Source: Bryobacterales bacterium (lineage in GTDB: Bacteria; Acidobacteriota; Terriglobia; Bryobacterales; UBA6623). Taken from it: 53,015 bases of DNA. Numbering within the stretch: the stretch's first letter is position 1; the number at the start of each line of letters is the position of its first letter. Under the pieces are notes generated by a model. It saw nothing but the letters and a program-made list of their open reading frames with translations. It ran no database searches and was not told where the DNA came from. Shown piece after piece: positions 17,523-26,142 of the stretch. The translations under genes and the position numbers were made by a program. The stretch spans positions 1-53,015 of the forward strand of contig JAJDTX010000068.1 in NCBI GenBank assembly GCA_022826925.1, written 5' to 3'.

Positions 17523-18665
17523 ATGGCCCTTTCGATCCTCAGCGAAGAAGAGTCCCTGTTCTTCGACTCTGTCTACGAGTTCGCCCAACAGGAAATCGGC
17601 CCGCACGTGCGTGCCATGGACGATGCCTGTGAGCTGCGGCCCGACGTCATCGAACAACTGTTCGAATTCGGGCTGATGGGCATCGAGGTGCCCGAGGCTC
17701 ACGGCGGCCAAGGGGGAACGTTCTTCGACGCGGTCCTCGCCATTCAGGCCCTGTCCCGCGTGGACCCGTCGGTATCGGTCGTGGTGGACGTGCAGAACAC
17801 TCTCGTCGCCAACGCCTTGCTGCGCTGGGCCAGCGAGGAACAGCAGCGACTCTACTTGCCGCGCCTGAGCCGCGACACGGTCTGCAGCTACGCGCTGTCG
17901 GAAGCCGGCTCTGGCAGCGATGCCTTCGCGATGAAGGCGAGGGCCGACCGCGTCGATGGCGGATTCGTCATCAACGGCCGCAAGCTCTGGATCACGAACG
18001 CGCGAGAAGCTGGCCTGTTCTTGGTGTTCGCCAACGCCGATCCGTCCAAGGGGCATCGCGGCATCACCGCGTTTCTTGTCGAAAAGGGCAGCGGGGGATT
18101 CGCCGTTGGCAAGAAGGAGGACAAGCTCGGCATCCGCGCCTCGTCGACCTGCGAGCTGCTCTTCGACGATTGCTTCGTGCCTTCGGAGAACGTGGTGGGC
18201 GAAGTCGGCAAGGGATACAAGATCGCTATCGAGACGCTCAACGAAGGCCGCATCGCAATCGGCGCGCAAATGCTGGGCGTGGCCGAAGGCGCGTTCGGGC
18301 ACGCTCTGGGATACGTCCAGCAGCGCGAGCAATTCGGTCAGCGCTTGGCGTCGTTCCAAGGGGTGCAGTTCGAAGTGGCGGACATCGCGACCCAGATTGA
18401 GGCAGCTCGGCTGCTGGTGTGGAACGCAGCACGCTTGAAGGACGCAGGCAAGGAATTCCTGCCGTCCGCTGCGATGGCCAAGTACTACGCCTCGGAGATG
18501 GCGGTGCGCGTGACTGCCAAGTGCGTGGACCTCTTCGGAGGCGTCGGTTTCACCTCCGACTATCCGGTGGCCAAACTCTATCGCGACGCGAAGATCGGCA
18601 CCATCTACGAGGGCACCTCGAACATGCAGTTGCAGACGATCGCAAAGCAACTGCTTGACGCGTGA
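17523..18665 (+). CDS. Acyl-CoA dehydrogenase
   Basis: 380 residues, the usual length of short/medium-chain FAD-dependent acyl-CoA dehydrogenases. Signatures are CSYALSEAGSGSDAFAMKARA, WITNAREAGLFLVFAN, RVQ-like FAD contacts in QQREQFGQRLASFQGVQF, and the catalytic glutamate in IGTIYEGTSNMQLQTIAK. It introduces the alpha-beta double bond of acyl-CoA during fatty-acid or amino-acid breakdown and passes electrons to ETF. The chain-length or branched-chain preference is not readable. It overlaps the next gene by a GTGA junction. Confidence 0.93.
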   Translation: MALSILSEEESLFFDSVYEFAQQEIGPHVRAMDDACELRPDVIEQLFEFGLMGIEVPEAHGGQGGTFFDAVLAIQALSRVDPSVSVVVDVQNTLVANALLRWASEEQQRLYLPRLSRDTVCSYALSEAGSGSDAFAMKARADRVDGGFVINGRKLWITNAREAGLFLVFANADPSKGHRGITAFLVEKGSGGFAVGKKEDKLGIRASSTCELLFDDCFVPSENVVGEVGKGYKIAIETLNEGRIAIGAQMLGVAEGAFGHALGYVQQREQFGQRLASFQGVQFEVADIATQIEAARLLVWNAARLKDAGKEFLPSAAMAKYYASEMAVRVTAKCVDLFGGVGFTSDYPVAKLYRDAKIGTIYEGTSNMQLQTIAKQLLDA

Positions 18666-19147
18666 TTGCTGGCATGCCTGTCGTGCCAGCTCCCGCTGCA
18701 GTGACTGCCCCGCCCCAAGCGCCGAATTCTGTCAGGAGCTGGCGCTTCTGGAAGATGCCGGTTCTTGCCGGCTGCGGATTCCTGCTGCTGCAGGTCGGTC
18801 TGTTCCTCGCTCGATTCGGCCTCAGCGCCCTGGGCCCGCACAGCCAGCACCCCCGCATCTGGCTGGCGAACGTGCTACCGGGCCTCGGGCTCTTTTGGCT
18901 GGCAGGGGTGCTAGCCGCGCTGGTTGTTCGCAGGCTGCTGCGCGGAGCGGAGGGGCCGTGGCGGCGCTGCTTGATCGGTCTGACCGTAGCTGCCACCCCG
19001 TTCGCGCTAATCGCCAGTTTGGCAGGAGGGCTGCTCGGACCGCCGCTAGTCGTGCTCTGGGCCACGATCCCGTACCTTCTACTCGTCGGCATTCCGGTTC
19101 TCGGGCACCGGCTCTGGCTGTTGTCGCGATCCAAGGCGGGCTCGTGA
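18662..19147 (+). CDS. Small multi-pass membrane protein, unknown function
   Basis: 161 residues with four hydrophobic segments (about residues 31-51, 66-88, 101-124 and 129-150) and basic ends. Translation can start at GTG 18662, which overlaps the acyl-CoA dehydrogenase stop, or at ATG 18674 (MPVVPAPAAV). I do not recognise the family. Coupling to the preceding gene suggests co-expression but gives no functional clue. Confidence 0.55.
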   Translation: MIAGMPVVPAPAAVTAPPQAPNSVRSWRFWKMPVLAGCGFLLLQVGLFLARFGLSALGPHSQHPRIWLANVLPGLGLFWLAGVLAALVVRRLLRGAEGPWRRCLIGLTVAATPFALIASLAGGLLGPPLVVLWATIPYLLLVGIPVLGHRLWLLSRSKAGS

Positions 19148-19493
19148 AGGCACGCGAGCATCACACTCAATCGCAAGAGCACCAGCGCGCCTTTTGCATC
19201 GTGCTTCACCAAGGTCGCCGGTGCGTCCACTTCGCCCTGGCCGGTGGCGATTAGGAACTCGACGACCCCACAGCGCAGAGTTCATTCGGGCGAGCTTGTC
19301 ACGAGGAGTATCCGAGAGGGGCTCATCGCTTGGTGACAGCTTCAAATTCCGTTCCTGCCGGCTGTACTGGTGGTCCGGCGGCGCGCTAGTCCGTCCGCAC
19401 CCCTTCGCCCAAGGAACGCTCCGATGGTCCATTTCTGACTTAGAATTGCTCAATGGATCAAAAAATGGTATTAATAATGGTAAAATTATCACC
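19148..19493. other. Intergenic region before a VapBC module
   Basis: 345 bp without a recognisable gene. The last 50 bp (from about 19440) turn abruptly AT-rich and form the promoter/operator of the toxin-antitoxin module that follows. The rest gives no protein match that I recognise on either strand. Confidence 0.5.
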
Positions 19494-19494
19494 A
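19478..19494. promoter_or_regulatory. Likely antitoxin operator overlapping the vapB start
   Basis: TGGT (19478-19481) and ACCA (19491-19494) form an inverted pair around an AT-rich core. The last base is the A of the antitoxin ATG. A further TGGTATTAATAA stretch lies just upstream. AbrB-type antitoxins usually repress their own promoter, so this placement fits autoregulation. Confidence 0.45.
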
Positions 19495-19757
19495 TGAAAT
19501 CTACCATCGATGCAGCGGGAAGGGTCGTAATCCCGAAGGCAATCCGCGCCGCAGCACGTCTTGAGCCTGGCACGAGACTCCGGTTCCGCGTGACTTCCGC
19601 CGGAGTATTGGAGATCGAGCCGGAGCCGCTTGAGGTCGTAATCCGAAGAGAAGGGCGGCTTGCCGTGGCACAGCCGAGAAAAAGCCTGCCCGTGTTGAAA
19701 CAGGCGCAAGTGGATAGCACGCTTGCGGACCTTCGCGCGGATACCGCGGATCGTTGA
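19494..19757 (+). CDS. AbrB/SpoVT-type antitoxin (VapB-like), module 1
   Basis: 87 residues beginning MKSTIDAAGRVVIPKAIR, the swapped-hairpin AbrB DNA-binding fold (AGRVVIPKAIR, PGTRLRFRV...LEIEP). The C-terminal tail (RKSLPVLKQAQVDSTLADLR) is the usual toxin-binding arm. The start at 19494 is set by the family N-terminus. The stop overlaps the toxin start in an ATGA junction, so translation is coupled. It neutralises the partner PIN toxin and probably represses the operon. Confidence 0.9.
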   Translation: MKSTIDAAGRVVIPKAIRAAARLEPGTRLRFRVTSAGVLEIEPEPLEVVIRREGRLAVAQPRKSLPVLKQAQVDSTLADLRADTADR

Positions 19758-20188
19758 TGAGCCGCTTCCTTTGCGACACCAACTGCTTGGTCGCCGCTGT
19801 GTGCGGATGGCACGAGCACCACACGCGAACAGTCGCCGAACTTGAAGAGCGGGCCCGCAACGGCGACGAGCTAATCATAGCGAGCCATTCGTTGGTCGAG
19901 GCCTACGCTGTGCTGACCCGCTTGCCCTCTCCGCATCGCCTTGCGCCTGCAACCACGAGAACGCTCCTCGAGGCAAATTGGCGGTCGGCAGAGGTGATTC
20001 ACCTGACTGCGGAAGAGACGTGGCAGGCTCTCAGGAAGGCCAGTAGGCTCGGCGTGGCAGGAGGCCAGTGTTACGACGCTGTCATAGCAAGCTGCGGGGA
20101 GAAAGCTGCTGCATCAGACTTGCTGACTTGGAACGTTCGGCACTTTTCCCGGTTTTCGAATGGACTTCGGGCGGTTGCGCCACGATGA
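19754..20188 (+). CDS. PIN-domain ribonuclease toxin (VapC), module 1
   Basis: 144 residues, PIN fold. Acidic metal-binding residues are at the expected places: D in FLCDTNCLVAAV, E in SHSLVEAYAVLTR, D in GGQCYDAVIAS, then LTWNVRHFSRF. VapC toxins cleave initiator tRNA or other structured RNAs; the target here is unknown. It appears intact. Its own stop lies 40 bp upstream of a duplicated fragment of the IlvD-family gene. Confidence 0.9.
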   Translation: MMSRFLCDTNCLVAAVCGWHEHHTRTVAELEERARNGDELIIASHSLVEAYAVLTRLPSPHRLAPATTRTLLEANWRSAEVIHLTAEETWQALRKASRLGVAGGQCYDAVIASCGEKAAASDLLTWNVRHFSRFSNGLRAVAPR

Positions 20189-20228
20189 AGGAGCCCACCG
20201 GTTCGGCGCCGGTTGCTTGACGGCGGCG

Positions 20229-20288
20229 TCAGAACGCCAGCGGCAGCACGCGCCCGGCCCGGCCGGTCCCGCGCAAGAACGAGAAATC
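20229..20288 (-). pseudogene. Duplicated 3' end of the IlvD/Edd dehydratase gene
   Basis: Twenty codons reading DFSFLRGTGRAGRVLPLAF and a stop. They nearly match the last codons of the intact gene at 21211 (DFSFLRGTGRAERALPLAF), same strand and same stop. Nucleotide similarity does not extend far upstream. The two copies are 982 bp apart and bracket VapBC module 2. Confidence 0.8.
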
Positions 20289-20374
20289 GCGGCCTGCGGA
20301 TTCGGGCCAAACCGAACACCGCATTCCGGAGGAGAACGAACACTCGTGTAGCGATGCTGGCTGAAGTCAGTCAG

Positions 20375-20824
20375 CTACTTCGCGTTCGGTCCAGTCGTGA
20401 ATTGATGCACCGGAAGCTCGGGTGCAGCCGGTGGCGGCGTGATGATTTCGCACGACGGCCCGGATGCGCGCGCGAGCCTCGCATCGAGGGTGAAGAGAGG
20501 GCAGCCGAGGCCTTCAGCGAGAGCCACGAACCAAGCGTCGTAACACGTCAGATTGCCTCGCAATTCCCAAACTCGCCGTGCGCACGGCGCGAATGGAAAG
20601 AGCTCTAGCTGCATACGCGATAGCGTGTTGAAATCAGAGGTTGCTTCAAGGCGTGAGATCGTACCCGCTAGTTCCATCCGGCGGAGGGTGTTGGAGGTCT
20701 CGACCAACGCGTGTTCCGGCGCGGCCACGTCGTATCCAGCGACGACGGACCTTGCCCACTGTGCTTCCGTTTCGACGGTCACAAGGCTAGCGACCAAGAC
20801 CGAGGAATCGACGACGGCTCTCAC
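20375..20824 (-). CDS. PIN-domain ribonuclease toxin (VapC), module 2
   Basis: 149 residues with PIN acidic residues in AVVDSSVLVASLV, the ALVETSNTLRR helix (E), LTCYDAWFVALAEGLG (D) and the LFTLDARLARA C-terminal Asp. It is of the FitB-like branch usually paired with RHH antitoxins, which is what precedes it. Its start overlaps the antitoxin stop by 4 bp. The C-terminal tail (PPPAAPELPVHQFTTGPNAK) is longer than usual and may have been extended by sequence at the insertion site. Confidence 0.88.
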   Translation of the reverse strand: MRAVVDSSVLVASLVTVETEAQWARSVVAGYDVAAPEHALVETSNTLRRMELAGTISRLEATSDFNTLSRMQLELFPFAPCARRVWELRGNLTCYDAWFVALAEGLGCPLFTLDARLARASGPSCEIITPPPAAPELPVHQFTTGPNAK

Positions 20825-21057
20825 ATTCGATCCTTGTCGCGAGCGCGCAGAATCTCGCTGATCGGCACGTTCGTGCCGGAAGCCTTCAGGCGCTCTTCTA
20901 CTTCGCGCATCAGTTCCGCGTTGGTGGACATCTCCGCCATTCGTTTCAACTCGCGCAGAAGGTAGGCTTGCATCGACCGGCCCCCTGCCGCAGCTTTCGA
21001 CTTGAGCGCGTCCCGGACCTCGGCCGGAACGTTTCTAACCGTGATCTGAACTGGCAT
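20821..21057 (-). CDS. Ribbon-helix-helix antitoxin (FitA/VapB-like), module 2
   Basis: 78 residues beginning MPVQITVRNVPAEVRDALKS, the RHH strand and helix of FitA-type antitoxins, followed by AAAGGRSMQAYLLREL. The C-terminal arm (ERLKASGTNVPISEILRARD) would bind the toxin. Overlaps the vapC start by 4 bp. Upstream sequence has ATGCATTATG-rich AT character that could hold its operator. Confidence 0.9.
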   Translation of the reverse strand: MPVQITVRNVPAEVRDALKSKAAAGGRSMQAYLLRELKRMAEMSTNAELMREVEERLKASGTNVPISEILRARDKDRM

Positions 21058-21210
21058 ACATGCATTATGCCATCAATGAATGCAGTTTGACAGAACACCT
21101 GATCCATGAAGCTGCCGCCGGAGTCGAGGCCTCCCTGACCGGCTTCCAGCAGCGGCCGCTTCGAGGTCTCGACCGGGCCGGAGCGCTTCTGCCGACTGTG
21201 GCCGGCAGCC

Positions 21211-22938
21211 TCAGAACGCCAGCGGCAGCGCGCGTTCCGCCCGGCCGGTTCCGCGTAAGAACGAGAAGTCGCAACCCTCGTCTGCCTGCAAGACGGATTC
21301 GAGGAAGAGTTTTCCGTAGCCTCGGTCGTAGTGCTGCTCGCGGGCTACCCAAGCCCCCTTGCGCCGCTGCATTTCCTCGTCATCGATCAGCAGGTCAAGC
21401 CGGCGACCGGCCGCGTCCAGGCGTATCTCGTCACCGGTGCGCACGAGAGACAGAGGTCCTCCGACAGCTGACTCGGGGGCGATGTGGAGCACGACCGTGC
21501 CGTAGCTAGTACCGCTCATGCGCGCGTCGGAGATGCGGACCATGTCGCTGACTCCTTGCTTGAGCAACTTGGCGGGAATCGACAGGTTGCCGTATTCGGG
21601 CATGCCCGGGCCCCCGATCGGGCCAGCGTTCTTGAGTACGAGCACGGAATCGGCATCCACGTCGAGATCCGGAGAGTCGATCCGCTCCATGAAGTCCGCG
21701 TGGTCTTCGAACACCAGCGCCCTGCCCGTGTGCTGCAGCAGCTTCGGAGACGCCGCGCTCGTCTTTAGCACCGCGCCGCGTGGACAGAGGTTGCCCTTTA
21801 GGATGATGGTGCCGCCCTCGGCCTGCAGAGCGTGCTGCCTCGGCAGGATCACCTTGCGGTTGTGGCAGGCGGCGCCACTCACATTCTCGGCCACTGTCTT
21901 GCCTGTCACGGTCGGGCAATGGCCGTGCAGCTGATCGAGCAGGTCGTTCATCACGACAGGGATCCCCCCGGCGTAGAACATGTCCTCCATGAGGTGCTTG
22001 CCGGAAGGCTGCACGTTGGCGACCACCGCCGTCTCGCGGGAGATCTCGTCGAAGCGCTCCAACGGGAAATCGATACCCAGTCGACCTGCCAGCGCCTTGA
22101 GGTGAATGATCGCGTTCGTGGAGCCGCCGATCGCCATGTCCACGCGCACGGCGTTCTCCAGCGCCTCGCGGGTGAGGATCTTCGTCGGGCGGAGATCCTC
22201 GCGCACCATTTCGACGATGCGCTCCCCGCTGCGGTGAGCGATCTCGAAGCGCCGCGAATCCGCGGCAGGGATGTTCGCGCAGCCCGTCAGTGTCATGCCG
22301 AGGGCTTCGGTCAGGCTCGTCATCGTCGAGGCCGTGCCCATGACCATGCAGTGCCCCGACGAGCGGGACATGGCGCATTCCATCTCGCACCAATCCTCTT
22401 CGCTGATGCGCCCGGCGCGCAGCTCGTCCCAGTAGTGCCAGACATCGGTGCCGGAACCAATCTCCTTGTCGCGCCAAATGCCCTTCAGCATCGGGCCGCC
22501 GGTCACAAAAATCGAAGGCAGGTTGGCGCTGGCGGCACCCATCAGCTGCGCGGGCGTGGTCTTGTCACAGCCGCAAAGCAGCACGACCCCGTCCATGGGG
22601 TTGGCGCGGATCGATTCTTCCACGTCCATCGCCATCAGGTTGCGGAACATCATGCTGGACGGGCGCATGAATGGCTCTCCGAGAGAGATCGTCGGGAACT
22701 CGAGCGGGAACCCGCCCGCCGACCACACCCCCCGTTTGACGGCTTCGGCCACTTGGCGCAGGTGGGCGTTGCAGTTGGTCAGCTCGGACCAAGAGTTGCA
22801 GATCCCGATTACGGGCTTGCCTGAGAACACGCTCCCGGGAAAGCCTTCCGAGCGCAGCCAGGAGCGATGCAGGAACCCCAGCTTGTCCTTGCGGCCAAAC
22901 CATTCCTGCGAGCGCAGTTTCGAAGATTCGTCGGACAT
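21211..22938 (-). CDS. IlvD/Edd-family dehydratase (probably sugar-acid dehydratase)
   Basis: 575 residues from the ATG at 22938 (MSDESSKLRSQEWFGRKDK); the longer frame to 22992 has no family sequence. Fe-S-binding cysteines fall in ICNSWSELTNCNAHL, LLCGCDKTTPAQLM and SGHCMVMGTASTM. Other blocks are DMAIGGSTNAIIHLKALA, LKGNLCPRGAVLK and DARMSGTSYGTVVLH. Residue patterns such as EWFGRKDKLGFLHRSW and LEFPTISLGEPFM are typical of arabinonate/xylonate-type dehydratases more than of branched-chain IlvD. It removes water from a dihydroxy or sugar acid to give a 2-keto acid. It is not in an ilv operon, which also favours the sugar-acid role. Confidence 0.85.
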   Translation of the reverse strand: MSDESSKLRSQEWFGRKDKLGFLHRSWLRSEGFPGSVFSGKPVIGICNSWSELTNCNAHLRQVAEAVKRGVWSAGGFPLEFPTISLGEPFMRPSSMMFRNLMAMDVEESIRANPMDGVVLLCGCDKTTPAQLMGAASANLPSIFVTGGPMLKGIWRDKEIGSGTDVWHYWDELRAGRISEEDWCEMECAMSRSSGHCMVMGTASTMTSLTEALGMTLTGCANIPAADSRRFEIAHRSGERIVEMVREDLRPTKILTREALENAVRVDMAIGGSTNAIIHLKALAGRLGIDFPLERFDEISRETAVVANVQPSGKHLMEDMFYAGGIPVVMNDLLDQLHGHCPTVTGKTVAENVSGAACHNRKVILPRQHALQAEGGTIILKGNLCPRGAVLKTSAASPKLLQHTGRALVFEDHADFMERIDSPDLDVDADSVLVLKNAGPIGGPGMPEYGNLSIPAKLLKQGVSDMVRISDARMSGTSYGTVVLHIAPESAVGGPLSLVRTGDEIRLDAAGRRLDLLIDDEEMQRRKGAWVAREQHYDRGYGKLFLESVLQADEGCDFSFLRGTGRAERALPLAF

Positions 22939-23062
22939 GTGCGAGCCATTATAGGCGCACCTTGATTGGGCTCCCGATGGTCCCAGTGCCACGCTCTGCC
23001 GGAGCGCGATTGCGGGATGCCGCGATGGTGACTATAGTGGTTGCGAACAGGGAGGCCACACA

Positions 23063-24037
23063 ATGCCACTTGACTTGACTCGACGCCACTTTCTGGGCGG
23101 TGCCGCGGCCGTAGCTGCTGCTGGACGGGCCGCGCCCGGCAAGGGCAAGCTGCCCTCGAGGACGCTCGGCCGCACGGGCGCTACGCCCTCGATCTTGGCC
23201 ATGGGCTGCGGCAGCCGACTCGCGATGTACGAAGAGGAAGACAAAGCCGTCGAGGCGCTCAATCTCGCGCTCGACTTGGGTGTGACGTACCTCGACACGG
23301 CGCAATCGTATGGTGGCGGCGACAGCGAGCTCTGGGTGGGCAAGGTGATGGCCCAGCGTCGCAGCGAGGTGTTCCTGGCGACGAAAATCGGTCTCCGCGA
23401 CTACGACGAAGCGATGCGCCGAACCGAGGAAAGCCTGAAGCGCTTGCAAACCGACCAGATCGACCTGATCCACATTCACAGCCTGCGCGGCCAAGAGGAT
23501 CTGGCCGCGATCGAGGCTGGGTCTCTGAAGGCATTGATGAGACTGCGGGACGAGAAGGTGTGCCGCTTCGCCGGCATCACCAGCCATAGCTACCCGGACG
23601 TACTGGCCACGGCGCTGGAGCGGCATGACTTTGACTGCGTCCAGATGGCGCTCAATGCCGCGAAGCAGGGGCGCAGCGAGAACGCCCGCAATCCAGTGGA
23701 CCACCTGCCCGAGGACAGTTTCGAGGCAGTGGCGCTGCCGGTCGCGCTGAGCAAGCGAATGGGCGTGCTAGCCATGAAAGTCACCGGCCAGGAGGCTTTG
23801 GTAGGCAACGGTCACGGCAAGTCCGGCGTCGGTCGCCTGCTGCAATACGCCCTTTCCCTGCCCATCACATCGGCGGTCGTGGGCATGCCCGCGCTAGAGT
23901 ACCTGCGAGAGGATGTCAGCTTCGCTGCGAGCTTCCAACCGATGGCCCCAGCGGATATGGACCGCTTCTCGAAGGAGCTGGCAGGTGCGAACAAGCAGGC
24001 CATGGACCACCGGTTCCATTGCCACGTAGACGCGTAG
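23063..24037 (+). CDS. Tat-exported aldo/keto reductase
   Basis: 324 residues. Tat signal LTRRHFLGGAAAVAAAGRAA, then an aldo/keto reductase TIM barrel: SRTLGRTGATPSILAMGCG, GVTYLDTAQSYGGGDSE (catalytic D and Y), FLATKIGLRDY (K), and QIDLIHIHSLRG (H). The C-terminal HCHVDA lacks the ferredoxin CxxC segments found in some relatives. NADPH-dependent oxidoreductases with Tat signals are frequent in Acidobacteriota and Planctomycetota, but their substrates are unknown. It is divergent from the dehydratase gene. Confidence 0.88.
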   Translation: MPLDLTRRHFLGGAAAVAAAGRAAPGKGKLPSRTLGRTGATPSILAMGCGSRLAMYEEEDKAVEALNLALDLGVTYLDTAQSYGGGDSELWVGKVMAQRRSEVFLATKIGLRDYDEAMRRTEESLKRLQTDQIDLIHIHSLRGQEDLAAIEAGSLKALMRLRDEKVCRFAGITSHSYPDVLATALERHDFDCVQMALNAAKQGRSENARNPVDHLPEDSFEAVALPVALSKRMGVLAMKVTGQEALVGNGHGKSGVGRLLQYALSLPITSAVVGMPALEYLREDVSFAASFQPMAPADMDRFSKELAGANKQAMDHRFHCHVDA

Positions 24038-24085
24038 GCGTCTTACGTCTCAGGGCCGATTCGCACGCTCGGCTTGTCGGGAGCG

Positions 24086-25165
24086 CTACCCGCCGAGGCT
24101 GATCATTTCGAGCTTGCGGACGGCTTCGGGCTGATATCCCTGATCCGAGGAGATCGCTACCAGCCGCTCTTCGGAGTAGCGGTCCGTGCGGCGGCTCCAA
24201 ATCGCTCGGACGGCTCCGCTGAGTTCCTCGTCGCTGCAGCCAGATCGCAGCAACGACTTCAAGTCGTGCCCGCCAGCCGAGAACAGGCAGGTCACCAAGC
24301 GCCCGTCGGCTGTCAAGCGCGCCCGCGTGCACGCGCCGCAGAACGGCTCGGTGACCGACGCGATCACGCCGAAGACGCCGCTGCCATCCAAGAAGCGATA
24401 GCGCTCCGAAGGGGCGCTGCCACGCAGGCCGCCTAGGGGTTCGAACGGGTATTGCTTCCCGACGCGCTCCAAGATCTCAGCCTTGCTGACGAGCTTCTCG
24501 GACGTCCACTGGTTGACGTTGCCGACATCCATGTACTCGATGAAGCGAAGATCGAGGCCGCGCGACCTAGCGTAGTCGACCAAATCCAAGACTTCGTGAT
24601 CGTTCACTCCGCGCTCAATCACCGCATTGAGCTTGACCGGGGCTAGACCTGTCTCGATGGCAGCAGAGATGCCCGCCAGCACAGCCGCCAAGTCGCCGCG
24701 CTGTGCCATGCGTGCGAAGGTCGTTGGGTCGAGCGAGTCGAGGCTCACCGTAAGCCGGTGCAAGCCGGCCCGCTTGAGCGGTTCGGCCTTGTCCGCAAGC
24801 AGCGATGCGTTGGTCGTCAGGCAGATGTCTTCGATGCCGTCAACGCGCGCCAGCATCTCCACTAGGTCTTCAAGATCTGCACGCAGCAGCGGCTCTCCGC
24901 CGGTGATGCGCAGCTTTCGCACGCCCAAGCCAGCGAAGACTCGCGCCAAACGTCCGATTTCTTCGTAGCTGAGGATCTGATCGCGGGAGATCCAGTCGTA
25001 TTGGTCCAACGGCATGCAATAGGTGCATCGGAAATTGCAGCGATCCGTGACAGAGATCCGCAGATCCTCCAAGGCACGTCCATGCTTGTCGACCAACATG
25101 AGCGGGATTCGGTACTGCCATTGTACCGGGGGGACAGCCGCCACGCTCAGGCCGAAGGACGACAT
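24086..25165 (-). CDS. moaA: GTP 3',8-cyclase
   Basis: 359 residues. A radical-SAM enzyme making the first molybdenum-cofactor intermediate from GTP. The N-terminal cluster motif is C43-x3-C47-x2-C50 (CNFRCTYC), followed by LRITGGEPLLR and LTVSLDSLD. The second [4Fe-4S] site is in CGACTRARLTADGRLVTCLF. The chain ends in the conserved GG needed for catalysis (MISLGG). A start at 25099 (MLVDKHGRALEDLRISVTD) is an alternative because the first 22 residues are not conserved. No other moa genes are adjacent. Confidence 0.95.
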   Translation of the reverse strand: MSSFGLSVAAVPPVQWQYRIPLMLVDKHGRALEDLRISVTDRCNFRCTYCMPLDQYDWISRDQILSYEEIGRLARVFAGLGVRKLRITGGEPLLRADLEDLVEMLARVDGIEDICLTTNASLLADKAEPLKRAGLHRLTVSLDSLDPTTFARMAQRGDLAAVLAGISAAIETGLAPVKLNAVIERGVNDHEVLDLVDYARSRGLDLRFIEYMDVGNVNQWTSEKLVSKAEILERVGKQYPFEPLGGLRGSAPSERYRFLDGSGVFGVIASVTEPFCGACTRARLTADGRLVTCLFSAGGHDLKSLLRSGCSDEELSGAVRAIWSRRTDRYSEERLVAISSDQGYQPEAVRKLEMISLGG

Positions 25166-25189
25166 AGCACTGGAAGCTTGCCTTCGCTG

Positions 25190-25216
25190 CCTTACTGGTA
25201 TACGATTTAAGTAAGG
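25190..25216. promoter_or_regulatory. Palindromic operator before antitoxin gene, module 3
   Basis: CCTTAC (25190-25195) and GTAAGG (25211-25216) form a perfect 6-bp inverted repeat around a 15-nt AT-rich spacer containing GTATAC. The right arm overlaps the ribosome-binding AAGGA of the antitoxin at 25223. This fits autorepression by the AbrB-type antitoxin. Confidence 0.55.
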
Positions 25217-25222
25217 AAAAAC

Positions 25223-25465
25223 ATGGTCGTTAAGATCACGTCGAAGCGGCAGGTCACCTTCCCCGCACGAGTTCTCGATGCGCTTGGGGTGGGTGCCGGT
25301 GACCGAATTGAGTTGATTGAGGGCCCCGACGGTTTCTTGCTGAGACCCCGTCGAATTGACTTGGACCGCCTTGCTCCTTTGCGTTCCAAGCTGCCGCCAG
25401 ACCGGATCCCGTTTGATATCGAGTCGTTCCGCCAGGAATCACATGACCCCGCGCTACGGGATTGA
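25223..25465 (+). CDS. AbrB/SpoVT-type antitoxin, module 3
   Basis: 80 residues: MVVKITSKRQVTFPARVLDAL, GVGAGDRIELIEGPDGFLLRP, an intact AbrB swapped hairpin. A C-terminal tail (PDRIPFDIESFRQESHDPALRD) would bind the toxin. AAGGA lies 6 nt before the ATG. The last 23 bp overlap the toxin gene. Confidence 0.9.
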   Translation: MVVKITSKRQVTFPARVLDALGVGAGDRIELIEGPDGFLLRPRRIDLDRLAPLRSKLPPDRIPFDIESFRQESHDPALRD

Positions 25466-25841
25466 CACGTCAGTGCTGGTTCGGTTGGTTACGGGCCACC
25501 CGGAAGACGGTTTTGAGTACTCGTTGAGCGCACTGCGTGCGTTAGTCGAGGATGATGGGGCGGAGATCTTCGCGTCGAATCAAGTCATTGGAGAGGCCTA
25601 CGTCGCGATTCAGCATCACTTCGGTATATCCAAGCTCGATGCTCGGGCCGGGCTGCTCGATGTATTACAGAGCGGGCTCGTCGCGCCGCTCAGTGGTGGA
25701 TCCGTCATCGCCGCCCTAGGGGCATCCGGCGGAGCTGGACTGCTTGACCGGCTGATTACCAGCGACTACTCGCGCGCCAATGTTTCGGTCCTGACACTAG
25801 ATAAGCGCATGGCTGCGCTGCCCGGCGCCGGACTGCTATAG
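25443..25841 (+). CDS. PIN-domain ribonuclease toxin (VapC), module 3
   Basis: 132 residues from the ATG at 25443 (MTPRYGIDTSVLVRLVTGHP). PIN residues: D in GIDTSVLVRL, E in ASNQVIGEAYVAIQHHF, D in GLLDRLITSDYSRA, and a C-terminal LTLDKRMAALPG. It looks intact. The start overlaps the antitoxin by 23 bp, more than the 1-4 bp of the other modules here. Confidence 0.88.
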   Translation: MTPRYGIDTSVLVRLVTGHPEDGFEYSLSALRALVEDDGAEIFASNQVIGEAYVAIQHHFGISKLDARAGLLDVLQSGLVAPLSGGSVIAALGASGGAGLLDRLITSDYSRANVSVLTLDKRMAALPGAGLL

Positions 25842-26142
25842 CAAGCCCGGGAGCGATACTCCCCGCTCGACGCCGGGCAACCCAAGCGCACCTTTGATCG
25901 CGGTCTTCGCGCTCGTCAGCGGACTGCGTGGCACCGCGAACTGAGGTGGCTCTCAACACCCGGCCAAACGAAGAGGGCCGGCAGGATAGCGGACCCTGTT
26001 GTCTGCCGTCCGTGCCTGAGCGTGCGCGGCGGAACCCGTCCCCTTCCCTTCTTCATTCGGAACCCCCGCTTGTACGCACGTGTCGGGTCGCCAAGCATGC
26101 TTCTTGCTTCGCCGCACAAGGCGGGTATTATGAAGGAACGCG
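25842..26142. other. Intergenic region between VapC and the Fe-S carrier
   Basis: About 300 bp with no recognisable gene on either strand. The last 20 bp (GGGTATTATGAAGGAACGCG) carry the AAGGA ribosome site for the Fe-S carrier and a possible -10-like TATTAT. Confidence 0.5.

Noticed and set aside
17445..18650. Long minus-strand frame over the acyl-CoA dehydrogenase
   Set aside because: Antisense shadow; the plus-strand gene has clear family motifs.
21832..22824. Plus-strand frame over the IlvD/Edd gene
   Set aside because: Antisense shadow of the dehydratase.
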